Of a stretch of DNA of 64,000 bases, positions 34,241 to 42,149 are shown piece by piece. This DNA is from Fibrobacter sp. UWB10. GTDB lineage: Bacteria > Fibrobacterota > Fibrobacteria > Fibrobacterales > Fibrobacteraceae. How positions within the stretch are numbered: the first letter of the stretch is position 1; each line of letters opens with the position of its first letter. The stretch covers positions 248,001 to 312,000 of the forward strand of contig NZ_FXUE01000001.1 of NCBI RefSeq assembly GCF_900182935.1, written 5' to 3'. The position numbers were made by a program, and so were the translations under genes. The notes beneath the pieces were generated by a model. The model was not told the DNA's origin and ran no database searches. It saw only the letters and a list, made by a program, of their open reading frames with translations.

Positions 34241-35173
34241 TCAATCTTGCAATGCCTTTGGCAGGTTAAATTTGGTAGATTCGACCAATTTTACGAAATT
34301 TTCGATTTCTACGGGGGCAAATTTTTCTTTAATCCAGTCTACGACCCCCTGAACGAGCACTTCGGGAGCACTTGCACCACTCGAAATACCCACCGATTCG
34401 ATATTTTCGAACCATTCCGGTTCCAAATCTTCGACCGAGGCAATCAAATGGCTCGGAATGCCCTGTTCAAGCCCGAGTTCCATAAGTCGACTAGAATTAG
34501 AAGAATTCTTGGCTCCCACGACCAGGAGCATATCCACCTTGGAGCAGAGATCGAGGACTGCCGCCTGACGATTGCCCGTTGCATAGCAAAGGTCGCCCGC
34601 ATCGGGCCCGATAATATTCGGGAAACGCTGCTTGAGCGCTTCGATAATCTTGCGGGTTTCCGCCACCGAAAGAGTGGTCTGCGTAATATAGGCGAGTTCC
34701 TTGTCGGCAGGGACTTCTACCGTTTGCGCATCGGCTTCGTTCCTGATAAGCGTGATTGCCCCCGGCGGGAGCTGTCCCAAAGTGCCTTCCACTTCGGCAT
34801 GGCCTGCATGACCAATCAAAATGATGTGGCGGCCAGCGGCATAATGACGCTTGGCGCTAAAATGAACCTTGAGCACCAGCGGGCAACTGGCGTCCAGCAC
34901 CTGCAGTCCACGTTTTTCTGCATCGGCGTAAATTTCTTCGGCAACCCCATGGGCAGAGAAAATCACCACAGAGCCCGACGGCACCTCGTCCAGTTCATCA
35001 ACAAAAACCACGCCCTTGGACCTAAGCGTATCGACTACGAACTTGTTGTGCACAATTTCGTGACGCACATAAATAGGGGTCCCGAATTTTCCAATTGCCT
35101 TTTCCACCACATGAATGGCGCGATCAACACCAGCACAGAAACCACGGGGAGTCGCAAGAATCACTTTTTTCAT
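34241..35173 (-). CDS. ispH: 4-hydroxy-3-methylbut-2-enyl diphosphate reductase
   Basis: The 310-residue iron-sulfur enzyme performs the last step of the MEP isoprenoid pathway, giving IPP and DMAPP. The three cluster cysteines are in RGFCAGVDRA (Cys12), DASCPLVLKVH and GDLCYATGNRQ; the catalytic Glu/His set (HEIVHNKFVV, GHAGHAEVEG) is also present. Length matches the bacterial enzyme without an S1 extension. Its ATG overlaps the end of waaA by four bases. The grouping with waaA suggests an envelope-lipid operon. Confidence 0.95.
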   Translation of the reverse strand: MKKVILATPRGFCAGVDRAIHVVEKAIGKFGTPIYVRHEIVHNKFVVDTLRSKGVVFVDELDEVPSGSVVIFSAHGVAEEIYADAEKRGLQVLDASCPLVLKVHFSAKRHYAAGRHIILIGHAGHAEVEGTLGQLPPGAITLIRNEADAQTVEVPADKELAYITQTTLSVAETRKIIEALKQRFPNIIGPDAGDLCYATGNRQAAVLDLCSKVDMLLVVGAKNSSNSSRLMELGLEQGIPSHLIASVEDLEPEWFENIESVGISSGASAPEVLVQGVVDWIKEKFAPVEIENFVKLVESTKFNLPKALQD

Positions 35174-36360
35174 AAGATTCCCTTTATAAAATTCAACAAC
35201 AGCTTATAAGAATTCAAGACCTTCATTCTTTCGCACATCAAATAAGTCCGCACCACATCTGGCGACGGATGCCGACGGCGTAAATAGTCCGAAGGAGAAT
35301 GGATTTGTCCCACCACATGCGCCGCAACCAGTTTGGTCACGACATCGTCATGCCCTTTGGCATAAGGTCCGACACAGGTAGCAACGCCCATTTGAAGCGG
35401 TTCCCAGAAATCATGGATTCCGAGCCGGCGATTGAACGAACCGCCCACTACCGCACTTTTGCTTTTCAAAAGGATTTCACGCGATAGTCCAAAGCGCGTC
35501 ACCAAAGAAACCATTCCACTTTGAACAGAAGGATAATCTACCACAGGCAGTCCTGCCTCGTACAATCGCCTGCGGAAGTAAACCAGTTCAGAAAGCCTGC
35601 GCGGCATGAGCACAACCGATTCACCTTTGTCCACAGAATCTTTCGCCATAGAAATAAACGCATCGGCTTCTTCCTGATGGAACGACAGAAACACCACGTC
35701 GATCGTAGTTTTTTCGGGGACACAGACAAGGCCACCATCGCGAGCCCAGTTCAGAAGTTTCCAGTCTCCACCCATGGTGCATGGCACAAAGCCCTTGCTT
35801 GCGTAAGTAAAGCGACCGAGGTCTGCAGCCGTCTGCATGCAGGCATAACCCATGCCTGAAAAATCAACGAACGGGAACGACTTGCGGTAACGCCCAGACA
35901 CAAGTGCAATGTTTCTGCGGGTCGAAAGTTTTGCCACCGTCGAAAGGTAACCAGGCCAAAGTTCGTTTTCGGCTAGAATCAAACCAATCGGCTGCACCGA
36001 GCTCACAAACGAATGCAACGCCGACAAAATATCGGCCGGCGCAATGGACACCTCCGCAACCCCCGCACAGGAATCCTTCAGAAACGAGACTACCTCAACC
36101 TTTTGCGAAGTAATCAAAATCTTCGGGCAATCAGGCAAATCTTCTTTGAGGGCAACAGCAAGTCCTTGCAGCATGCGGCATTCGCCAAGGCTTGCTCCGT
36201 GAAGCCAAAGATAGGGGCCATCGCTGGGCCACGGCCCTAACAGACGTTCTTCAATGTGATATTCTCGTTCAAGATGCGGCCATTTGCTAGCAGTCTTCGC
36301 CACCGTCCTAACGGCAGTCCCTACAGCAAGGCGTCCTAAGTTCTTTATGTTTAAGCCCAT
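35170..36360 (-). CDS. waaA: Kdo transferase WaaA
   Basis: The 396-residue GT30 enzyme transfers Kdo from CMP-Kdo to lipid IVA at the inner membrane. LWLHGASLGECRML contains the conserved Glu of the N-terminal Rossmann domain. The C-terminal domain has FGLSREILLKSKSAVVGGSFNRRLGIHDFWEPLQMG, the nucleotide-sugar contact loop. The protein appears to lack a long N-terminal membrane helix and starts with a basic amphipathic stretch. It overlaps the ICMT-like gene by 10 bases and ispH by 4. Its presence supports a Gram-negative LPS-bearing cell. Confidence 0.92.
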   Translation of the reverse strand: MGLNIKNLGRLAVGTAVRTVAKTASKWPHLEREYHIEERLLGPWPSDGPYLWLHGASLGECRMLQGLAVALKEDLPDCPKILITSQKVEVVSFLKDSCAGVAEVSIAPADILSALHSFVSSVQPIGLILAENELWPGYLSTVAKLSTRRNIALVSGRYRKSFPFVDFSGMGYACMQTAADLGRFTYASKGFVPCTMGGDWKLLNWARDGGLVCVPEKTTIDVVFLSFHQEEADAFISMAKDSVDKGESVVLMPRRLSELVYFRRRLYEAGLPVVDYPSVQSGMVSLVTRFGLSREILLKSKSAVVGGSFNRRLGIHDFWEPLQMGVATCVGPYAKGHDDVVTKLVAAHVVGQIHSPSDYLRRRHPSPDVVRTYLMCERMKVLNSYKLLLNFIKGIL

Positions 36361-37031
36361 AGGATAAAGTCAATCTTTCTAAACAGCATAATCCCAATCA
36401 CCAGCGCAAGCCAAATCCACGTATACTTGTCGGCTATAATAGCCTCTTTACCGCTACGAAGCGGACCCGGCACGTGAATTTCGCGAGGAATGAACGCGGG
36501 CGTATGCATGGCCCACAACTTCCATTCGTCACCAAAACGTTTTTCTAGATAACGATCATCCAGCTTGGCAAGGTATATACCAAAAGCCAGTGCGAATACA
36601 ATAAATGGTATAGTTATCCAGTTGATTCCCAAGTGCAAAACGACAATCGCAATAGCGATGGCAATGTTGGACACGTAAAGCGGATGGCGCAGACGTCCGT
36701 ATGCACCCCAGGTCACAAGAACCGGAGCGTCTTGTGCACTACCGCGAGTGTGGTCGCCAATGGCTCGGCGAGCCTTAACGCGTAGGTACACGGAAATAAG
36801 CAAAATATTGATAAAAATCAGAAACGGCACAATGGTAAGGTCTGCCGGCGGAAAAGCCAAGGCAACAAGCGCCACAATACCAAGAATTATCCCTCGATAA
36901 CGGTACACAAATGGACGCGACGGGCGCAGATCTTCAGCCGGCAATTTCACTTGAACTTCGGGTTTTGCTGTCTGCCCTTGATTTTCAGCACTTACCGTTG
37001 CATTTTCTTGCTGTTTAACCTGATCTTCCAT
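36351..37031 (-). CDS. isoprenylcysteine methyltransferase-like membrane protein
   Basis: The 226-residue protein has a hydrophilic Gln/Glu/Lys N-terminus (about 1-45) and four to five transmembrane segments. The C-terminal signature GAYGRLRHPLYVSN followed by DDRYLEKRFGDEWKLWAMHTPAFIP is that of the ICMT/PEMT superfamily, which uses S-adenosylmethionine at the membrane. The substrate is unknown; a phospholipid or protein acceptor is possible. It overlaps waaA and lies 11 bases after the ABC transporter gene, so it belongs to the same envelope operon. Confidence 0.8.
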   Translation of the reverse strand: MEDQVKQQENATVSAENQGQTAKPEVQVKLPAEDLRPSRPFVYRYRGIILGIVALVALAFPPADLTIVPFLIFINILLISVYLRVKARRAIGDHTRGSAQDAPVLVTWGAYGRLRHPLYVSNIAIAIAIVVLHLGINWITIPFIVFALAFGIYLAKLDDRYLEKRFGDEWKLWAMHTPAFIPREIHVPGPLRSGKEAIIADKYTWIWLALVIGIMLFRKIDFILWA

Positions 37032-37042
37032 AATCGCCTCCG

Positions 37043-38614
37043 CTAAAGCTTTGCAACATTAAATATACATTCAACTTCGGGAGATAGCACATCATGACTC
37101 ACAATAATTGTCCATTTGCCAAGCGATTCAGCCGTTTTTAGGTACGCTTTAAGTAGGGGTTCGCGGTCCACCAACGCCACAGAAGCAAAAGGTTCATCTA
37201 AAAGCACGGTACGACAGTCCGAGGCTAGCGCCCAAAGGAGCGCCACTCGGGCACGTTCACCGCCCGAAAGGCCCGATTTTTGAAGGAGGGAGGCGGCTCC
37301 CGAAGCCTGCATAAAGGATTTGAGAATCGAAGACTTTTCGGAAACGAAGCGTTTTTCGAGAAGGCGGGAAAGCATCCATCTGGGCGGAAGCTCCAGGTCT
37401 TGGGCGACAAAGAATACATCTCGAGGGGTATTCGCTTTGGCAGAATTCCAGCGTTCAAGCCCCGAAAGCAGGCGGAGCAATGTAGACTTTCCCACCCCGT
37501 TTTTGCCACGGACAAGAACAGGCTTTTCGCGGGACCAATTGAGTGCGAGGTCCGTAAATACAGGAGCTTCGGAGCCTTCGTAAGTGAATTTACCGCCGCG
37601 AATCGAAACCGCGCCGGAGGCAGCTTCGGGCGTTGCATTAGGTGCCGCGGCAAAATCCTTGCCAGCAGATTTTCCGGACAACTCAAGCCGTTCAAATTCT
37701 TCGAGGACATTGATTGCTGAAACCGCCGAGCGGAACTGCGGCATGACGCGGGCGCATTCCTTGACCGGCTTGTAGCAAAGAAGTACCGCCGAGGTAAACA
37801 GCACCAGGCCAGACGCATCCATATAGCCGCGGTTCATGAGGAGCGCACAGAAGGCCAACACCAAAACCATCGCGAGCACCGAAACCGTTTCAGTCAAAAG
37901 CGAAAGGCCTGACTTTTTGATGGCGGCATTCAGCCCGTTATCGCGGAGCCCGCGAACATCCTTTAAGAGACCGTCTGAAATATCCTTGCGTTCGTCGCGA
38001 CCGCTCCACTGCCTAAAAAGCCTACGGGCCAGCGACAGATTCCCGCGGAAATCGGAACGTGCCCGCAACAGGGATTCTTCGGCTGGGCCAAGCTTATGCA
38101 GTTTACGCTGAAGGACTGCCACCAGCGGCACAATCACCACAAAAAGGAATGCGGCAAGCGGCCAAGAGATGTAGAAAAGCACTGGCAAGAAAACCAGCAG
38201 CTGAAGCACCGCCTGCACAGCCTGAAAGAAAACGCCCCCGTTATTCTGCAACACGACCGTGGCCTCATAAGCTGATTCGACCATGCGTTCGCCCTTGGGC
38301 GTGTGGAAGTTCTTTGGAGCCAAATCGCGGAGCCTGTGCAGGAACCATGCCTGCACCCGAGCCGACACCTTATAAAGCCAACCTTCTGAAACCTTGGACT
38401 TGCCGTACAGGAATACAAGACGAAGCATGGCGAGCACCACCATTCCCCCGACCCAGGCTGCAAGCGGAATATCTGCCTTGCCCCCGACGATATCGATAAA
38501 GGAGCGAATACCCCAGAGCACCGCCGCATCGGCAGCACTTGCCAAAAGCGCCATCGGCAAAAAGCGGATTACGCCGCCTTTCAAGGATTTTTTCAGCCAT
38601 TTTCGCAGATTCAC
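37043..38614 (-). CDS. ABC transporter, fused permease and ATPase
   Basis: The 523-residue half-transporter has an N-terminal transmembrane domain (about 1-310, around six helices) and a C-terminal ATPase. Walker A is GKNGVGKST, the signature is LSGGERARVAL, Walker B is RTVLLDEPFA and the switch His is in IIVSHDV. Exporters of this form work as dimers. The ATPase is shorter than usual, with a compressed region between Walker A and the signature. It is first in the operon with ICMT-like, waaA and ispH, so export of a lipid or envelope component is plausible but unproven. Confidence 0.88.
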   Translation of the reverse strand: MNLRKWLKKSLKGGVIRFLPMALLASAADAAVLWGIRSFIDIVGGKADIPLAAWVGGMVVLAMLRLVFLYGKSKVSEGWLYKVSARVQAWFLHRLRDLAPKNFHTPKGERMVESAYEATVVLQNNGGVFFQAVQAVLQLLVFLPVLFYISWPLAAFLFVVIVPLVAVLQRKLHKLGPAEESLLRARSDFRGNLSLARRLFRQWSGRDERKDISDGLLKDVRGLRDNGLNAAIKKSGLSLLTETVSVLAMVLVLAFCALLMNRGYMDASGLVLFTSAVLLCYKPVKECARVMPQFRSAVSAINVLEEFERLELSGKSAGKDFAAAPNATPEAASGAVSIRGGKFTYEGSEAPVFTDLALNWSREKPVLVRGKNGVGKSTLLRLLSGLERWNSAKANTPRDVFFVAQDLELPPRWMLSRLLEKRFVSEKSSILKSFMQASGAASLLQKSGLSGGERARVALLWALASDCRTVLLDEPFASVALVDREPLLKAYLKTAESLGKWTIIVSHDVLSPEVECIFNVAKL

Positions 38615-38646
38615 GCAGAAAAATTAACTTTTTTCGAGTAGCACCC

Positions 38647-38675
38647 TTGACTAAAATTAAATAGTTACCTATATT
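38647..38675 (+). promoter_or_regulatory. promoter of tRNA-Glu copy 1
   Basis: TTGACT (38647-38652), a 17-base spacer and TATATT (38670-38675, extended to TATATTTG) lie 14 bases before the tRNA. It is one of the clearest promoters in the window. Confidence 0.85.
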
Positions 38676-38689
38676 TGGCCCTACTAAAC

Positions 38690-38762
38690 GCCCCTATCGT
38701 CTAGTGGCCCAGGACTCGGGATTTTCATTCCCGCAACAGCGGTTCGAAACCGCTTGGGGGTA
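38690..38762 (+). tRNA. tRNA-Glu (TTC), copy 1
   Basis: The 73-base tRNA has acceptor GCCCCTA against TGGGGGT, D-arm CGTCTAGTGGCCCAGGAC and anticodon stem CGGGA/TCCCG enclosing TTTTCAT (anticodon TTC). Its T-arm is AGCGGTTCGAAACCGCT. CCA is not encoded. It is identical to the second copy 222 bases downstream. Two terminators follow within 85 bases. Confidence 0.97.
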
Positions 38763-38765
38763 TAA

Positions 38766-38797
38766 AAGGAACCTTTCGAAAGAAAGGTTCCTTTTTT
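38766..38797 (+). terminator. terminator module 1a after tRNA-Glu copy 1
   Basis: A perfect 12-bp stem AAGGAACCTTTC/GAAAGGTTCCTT has a GAAA loop and T6. It is preceded by GGTATAAAA, and the same hairpin sequence recurs at 39040-39071. Confidence 0.9.
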
Positions 38798-38826
38798 CAA
38801 CCCTTCCAAGGTATAAAAAGAGCACT

Positions 38827-38847
38827 CTCAGCGAAGCTGAGTTTTTT
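38827..38847 (+). terminator. terminator module 1b
   Basis: CTCAGC-GAA-GCTGAG is followed by T6. It is introduced by CCAAGGTATAAAAA, starting 51 bases after the first module's GGTATAAAA. Confidence 0.85.
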
Positions 38848-38869
38848 ATTTTCAAATAAAAAAACACCC

Positions 38870-38897
38870 TTGACAAATAAAAATACTTACCTATATT
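38870..38897 (+). promoter_or_regulatory. promoter of tRNA-Glu copy 2
   Basis: TTGACA (38870-38875), a 16-base spacer and TATATT (38892-38897) within TACCTATATTTGG. The flanks CACCCTTGAC and TTACCTATATTTGG are shared with the copy 1 promoter, so the promoter was duplicated with the tRNA. Confidence 0.85.
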
Positions 38898-38911
38898 TGG
38901 TCGCACAAATC

Positions 38912-38984
38912 GCCCCTATCGTCTAGTGGCCCAGGACTCGGGATTTTCATTCCCGCAACAGCGGTTCGAAACCGCTTGGGGGTA
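38912..38984 (+). tRNA. tRNA-Glu (TTC), copy 2
   Basis: Identical in sequence to copy 1. It has its own promoter and three terminators in a row downstream. Two copies fit the heavy use of GAA codons in this genome. Confidence 0.97.
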
Positions 38985-38987
38985 TAA

Positions 38988-39020
38988 AAAGGATTCATCA
39001 TTAGATGAGTCCTTTTTTTC
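38988..39020 (+). terminator. terminator module 2a after tRNA-Glu copy 2
   Basis: AAGGATTCAT pairs with ATGAGTCCTT (one G-U), followed by T7. It starts from GGTATAAAAA at 38981. Confidence 0.85.
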
Positions 39021-39039
39021 AACCCATTCAAAGGTATAA

Positions 39040-39071
39040 AAGGAACCTTTCGAAAGAAAGGTTCCTTTTTT
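39040..39071 (+). terminator. terminator module 2b, same hairpin as 1a
   Basis: The 12-bp stem, GAAA loop and T6 are identical to 38766-38797. It is introduced by CAAAGGTATAAAA at about 39030, 52 bases after the previous module. Confidence 0.9.
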
Positions 39072-39092
39072 CAACCGCGACAAAGGGTATAA

Positions 39093-39122
39093 AAAGAGCT
39101 GATCGAAAGATTGGCTCTTTTT
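39093..39122 (+). terminator. terminator module 2c
   Basis: AGAGCTGATC-GAAA-GATTGGCTCT (two G-U pairs) is followed by T5. It is introduced by CAAAGGGTATAAAAA, 53 bases after module 2b. Confidence 0.85.
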
Positions 39123-39151
39123 GTTTTCACAAAAGAAGGGCATTGAGTTCG

Positions 39152-39180
39152 TAGACAGCCGAAAAATATTTTACTACATT
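39152..39180 (+). promoter_or_regulatory. promoter of tRNA-Ser
   Basis: TAGACA (39152-39157), a 17-base spacer and TACATT (39175-39180) lie 11 bases before the tRNA. Confidence 0.6.
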
Positions 39181-39191
39181 ATGCGAACCTC

Positions 39192-39276
39192 GGAGAGATG
39201 CCAGAGTGGTCGAATGGGCCGGTCTCGAAATCCGGAGTCTGTCACAGGACCGAGGGTTCGAATCCCTCTCTCTCCT
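39192..39276 (+). tRNA. tRNA-Ser (CGA)
   Basis: Class II tRNA with acceptor GGAGAGA/TCTCTCC and anticodon loop CTCGAAA between CCGGT and TCCGG. Anticodon CGA reads UCG; the stem ends in a T-T mismatch at 31-39. A long variable arm and T-arm GAGGGTTCGAATCCCTC are present. The base after the acceptor stem is T rather than the usual G for Ser, and CCA is not encoded. Confidence 0.94.
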
Positions 39277-39282
39277 TGAAAC

Positions 39283-39313
39283 AAAAGGGAACCCCTATAT
39301 GGGGTTCCTTTTT
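39283..39313 (+). terminator. tRNA-Ser terminator
   Basis: GGAACCCC and GGGGTTCC pair across a TATAT loop, extended by A/T pairs and followed by TTTTTG. Confidence 0.85.
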
Positions 39314-39830
39314 GTTTTAACGCAAGTTGGGATGAGAACCCTCGGAGAGGGTTCGATTAACTGCGCGAAAGCGAAGCGAAGCGAACTCAGCGCAGTTAAG
39401 GATTACGGCCAAAGGTCGTAACCCGAAGGGCAAAGCTTGAAACGAAGTGAAAGCTTTGTTCCATCCCTCTCTCGTATTGAGAGGGGGATGCCTAGCGAAA
39501 TAAAATGAGCTTGTAGTCCAAACCCGCTCTTGTTTTGAGAGAAAAAGCGTCGGCCAAGGAAAGGGAGGGTGCAGGGAGGGAACCGTGCGGCCTTCGCAAC
39601 TCCGAGCTGGGTTCCCTCCCGCAACAATACATTTTTACTAAAAAATTTCACGCCCTTTAAAAAGGGCCATCTTATTTCTACATTTGGCCGCAAATCCAAC
39701 AAAACGGATCCAAAAAACTTCAGGTTTATAAGCGCGAGTGCGCTTCGGGGCTTTTCAAGGTTCAAGACTGAACCAATCGATAGTGCGGCATGGGCCGTAG
39801 ATGAAGTTTACGGGTCCCTGAAGGTGCATT
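39314..39830. other. hairpin-rich intergenic region and helicase leader
   Basis: About 517 bases without a gene. From 39336 to 39480 there is a chain of hairpins: GAACCCTC/GAGGGTTC, TTAACTGCGC/GCGCAGTTAA, TTACGGCC/GGTCGTAA, CAAAGCTT/AAGCTTTG and CCCTCTC/GAGAGGG. Another large one pairs GGGAGGGAACC with GGTTCCCTCCC at about 39573-39622. TACATTTG at 39679-39686 is a likely promoter for the helicase gene, leaving a leader of about 140 bases with the stem AAGCGC-GAGT-GCGCTT. Confidence 0.65.
39679..39686 (+). promoter_or_regulatory. TAnnTTTG promoter element upstream of the second DEAD-box helicase
   Basis: TTTCTACATTTG followed by GCCGC is nearly identical to the elements before the 2241 and 18041 genes, but here it is about 145 bases from the ATG at 39831. 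Confidence 0.5.
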
Positions 39831-42140
39831 ATGACGAAGAATACTGAAGAACGTATTCCTGAAGAAGCTATTGACCCCAAATCCAAGATTGCTCGCGAAG
39901 CAGACGCGTTTTTGAACGCTATTGCAGGCGGTGCCGACGAAGACGAAGCTGACGAAGCAGCGTTCCTGGAACTGAACCCGAACGGTGTGGTCGTCGACGA
40001 AGAAGGCGACGTGCTCAAGAAGGGCAGAAAATCCGCCATCGAAGTCGGCACAAAGGTCGAATTTGAAGAAGGCGAAGTCGAACAGCCCGAGGAAGACGAA
40101 AGCGCCGAAGATTACGCCGAATCTAAAAAGAGTTGCGCAGAACCGGTAGTCGCTGAAGAAACTCCGGCCCAAGAAGAAGCGGCAGAAGAGATTGCTGAAG
40201 ATTCCTCCGACGATTCTGACGAAGAACCGGGCGACGAAGCCCTCGTAACTTTCGAAGACCTCGGACTTGCAGACGAAGTTCTTGAAGCCATCAAGGCACT
40301 GAACTACGAGACGCCCTCCCCCATTCAGGCAAAGGCCATTCCGGCCCTTTTGCAGGGAGGAAACTTACTCGGTACGGCTCAAACCGGTACTGGAAAGACC
40401 GCCGCATTCTCGCTCCCGCTGCTTTCGAGACTCGACTTTAACGGTCACGAGACCTCGATGCTCGTGCTCACACCGACCCGCGAACTCGCCATTCAGGTGG
40501 CCGAAGCCATTCAGCAGTATGCCGCCAAGATGCCGAAGGTGCATGTGGTTCCGGTTTACGGCGGACAGGACATCGCCGTACAGCTCCGCGCCCTCAAGCG
40601 CCAGGCAAACATCGTGGTTGCCACTCCGGGCCGCCTGATTGACCATATTAAGCGCGGCTCCATCGTGCTTTCGGGCGTAAAGGCCATCGTTCTCGACGAA
40701 GCCGATGAAATGCTCGACATGGGATTCATGGAAGATGTGGAAACAATCCTCAAGGAAATCCCGGCAAGCGCCCAGCGCGCCCTCTTTAGCGCAACCATGC
40801 CTAAAGAAGTCAAGAAGATTATCGAACAGCACTTGGGCGAATACGAAGAAGCCTGCATCGAAGGCAAGACGACGACTGTCGAAAACATCCGCCAGCGTTA
40901 TTTGCTCGTAAAGAACGAGCACAAGATCGAAGCCCTCGCCCGCGTGCTCGAAGGCGAAGACTTTGACGGCGTACTGATTTTCGTGCGCACCAAGCAGAAC
41001 ACCACCGAAGTCGCCGAAAAGCTTGAAAGCCGCGGATTCAATGTGGCCCCGCTCAACGGTGACCTTGCCCAGTCCATGCGCGAACGCACCATCAACCGAC
41101 TCAAGATGGGCAAGCTCGATATCGTTGTCGCCACCGACGTGGCCGCCCGCGGAATCGACGTGGACCGCATTACGCATGTGGTGAACTACGACATTCCTTA
41201 CGACACCGAATCTTACGTGCACCGCATCGGCCGTACGGGTCGTGCAGGCCGCAGCGGCAACGCAATCCTCTTTATCACCCCGCGTGAAAAGAAGATGCTC
41301 AAGATTATCGAAAAGGCAACCCGCCAGCCCATCGAAACGATGGAATTGCCGACCGCCGAAATCATCAGCGCAAAGCGCGTCGCCGCCTTCAAGGATAAAA
41401 TCAAAAGCGTTATTACCACTGGCGAACTCGACAAGTTCAAGGAACTTGTGGAAAGCATGGTCGCCGAAAGCGCTACAGAAGGTTCTGAACCGCTGACCGC
41501 CGCAGACATCGCTGCCGCCGTTATCAAGATTTGGCAGAAAAAACAGCCGCTGTTCCCGGAACTCAAGCCGCTGGACGCTCCGCGTGAACGCCGCGAACGT
41601 AACGATAACTTTGGCCTTGACCGCGAAGAAAAGAGCCGACTCCGCAAAGAACGCAACGAAGGCGCGAACGGCGTCGAAGAAGGCTACCTACGCTACTACT
41701 TGGGCGTGGGCCGCCGCGACCACGTGACGCCGCGAGACATCGTAGGCGCCATTGCCGGCGAAGGCAACATCAGCAGTTCCAACATCGGGCGCATCAAGCT
41801 GTTCGACAAGTTCAGCACCGTAGAACTCCCCGAAACCATGCCGCAAGAAGTCCTCGACATTTTGGCCGACATGACCATTCGCGGAAACGAATCCAGATTC
41901 CGTCTGATGACTGATGAGCCGCCTACCGGCCCCGCACCCGGAACCCGCCCGCGCGCGAGCCGCGAAGACCGCCGCAGTTTCCACCGCGGAGAAGGCCACA
42001 AGGAATTCGGCGACCGCCACGGCAAAAAGTTCGGTGACAAGAAGTTCGGCAAAAAGGAAGACCGATTCCACAAAGACCACGACGAGCGAAGCTTTGGCGA
42101 CAAGCCCTTCCGCAAAACTCGCCGTTTCGGAAGAGTGTAA
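39831..42140 (+). CDS. DEAD-box RNA helicase with C-terminal RNA-binding domain
   Basis: The 769-residue protein has a very acidic N-terminal extension (about 1-138), then a helicase core. The Q motif region is TPSIQAKAIP-like, motif I is AQTGTGKT, motif II DEAD, motif III SAT and motif VI HRIGRTGRAGR. A linker and a DbpA/CsdA-type RNA-binding domain follow (YLRYYLGVGRRDHVTPRDIVGAI). The tail is Lys/Arg/Asp/His-rich with repeated KKFGD. The layout fits DeaD/CsdA, active in ribosome assembly and cold shock. The long leader is in keeping with post-transcriptional control, but this is inference. Confidence 0.92.
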   Translation: MTKNTEERIPEEAIDPKSKIAREADAFLNAIAGGADEDEADEAAFLELNPNGVVVDEEGDVLKKGRKSAIEVGTKVEFEEGEVEQPEEDESAEDYAESKKSCAEPVVAEETPAQEEAAEEIAEDSSDDSDEEPGDEALVTFEDLGLADEVLEAIKALNYETPSPIQAKAIPALLQGGNLLGTAQTGTGKTAAFSLPLLSRLDFNGHETSMLVLTPTRELAIQVAEAIQQYAAKMPKVHVVPVYGGQDIAVQLRALKRQANIVVATPGRLIDHIKRGSIVLSGVKAIVLDEADEMLDMGFMEDVETILKEIPASAQRALFSATMPKEVKKIIEQHLGEYEEACIEGKTTTVENIRQRYLLVKNEHKIEALARVLEGEDFDGVLIFVRTKQNTTEVAEKLESRGFNVAPLNGDLAQSMRERTINRLKMGKLDIVVATDVAARGIDVDRITHVVNYDIPYDTESYVHRIGRTGRAGRSGNAILFITPREKKMLKIIEKATRQPIETMELPTAEIISAKRVAAFKDKIKSVITTGELDKFKELVESMVAESATEGSEPLTAADIAAAVIKIWQKKQPLFPELKPLDAPRERRERNDNFGLDREEKSRLRKERNEGANGVEEGYLRYYLGVGRRDHVTPRDIVGAIAGEGNISSSNIGRIKLFDKFSTVELPETMPQEVLDILADMTIRGNESRFRLMTDEPPTGPAPGTRPRASREDRRSFHRGEGHKEFGDRHGKKFGDKKFGKKEDRFHKDHDERSFGDKPFRKTRRFGRV

Positions 42141-42149
42141 TTCTCTAAA

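Noticed and set aside
38690-39122. Possible CRISPR array because of repeated GGTATAAAA and identical hairpins at about 52-bp spacing
   Set aside because: Repeats are hairpins with T-runs after tRNA genes, spacers are not unique protospacer-like sequences, and no cas gene is present.
39206-39421. Plus-strand frame across tRNA-Ser (GFESLSLL type peptide)
   Set aside because: It is a common false frame over tRNA-Ser and its terminator.
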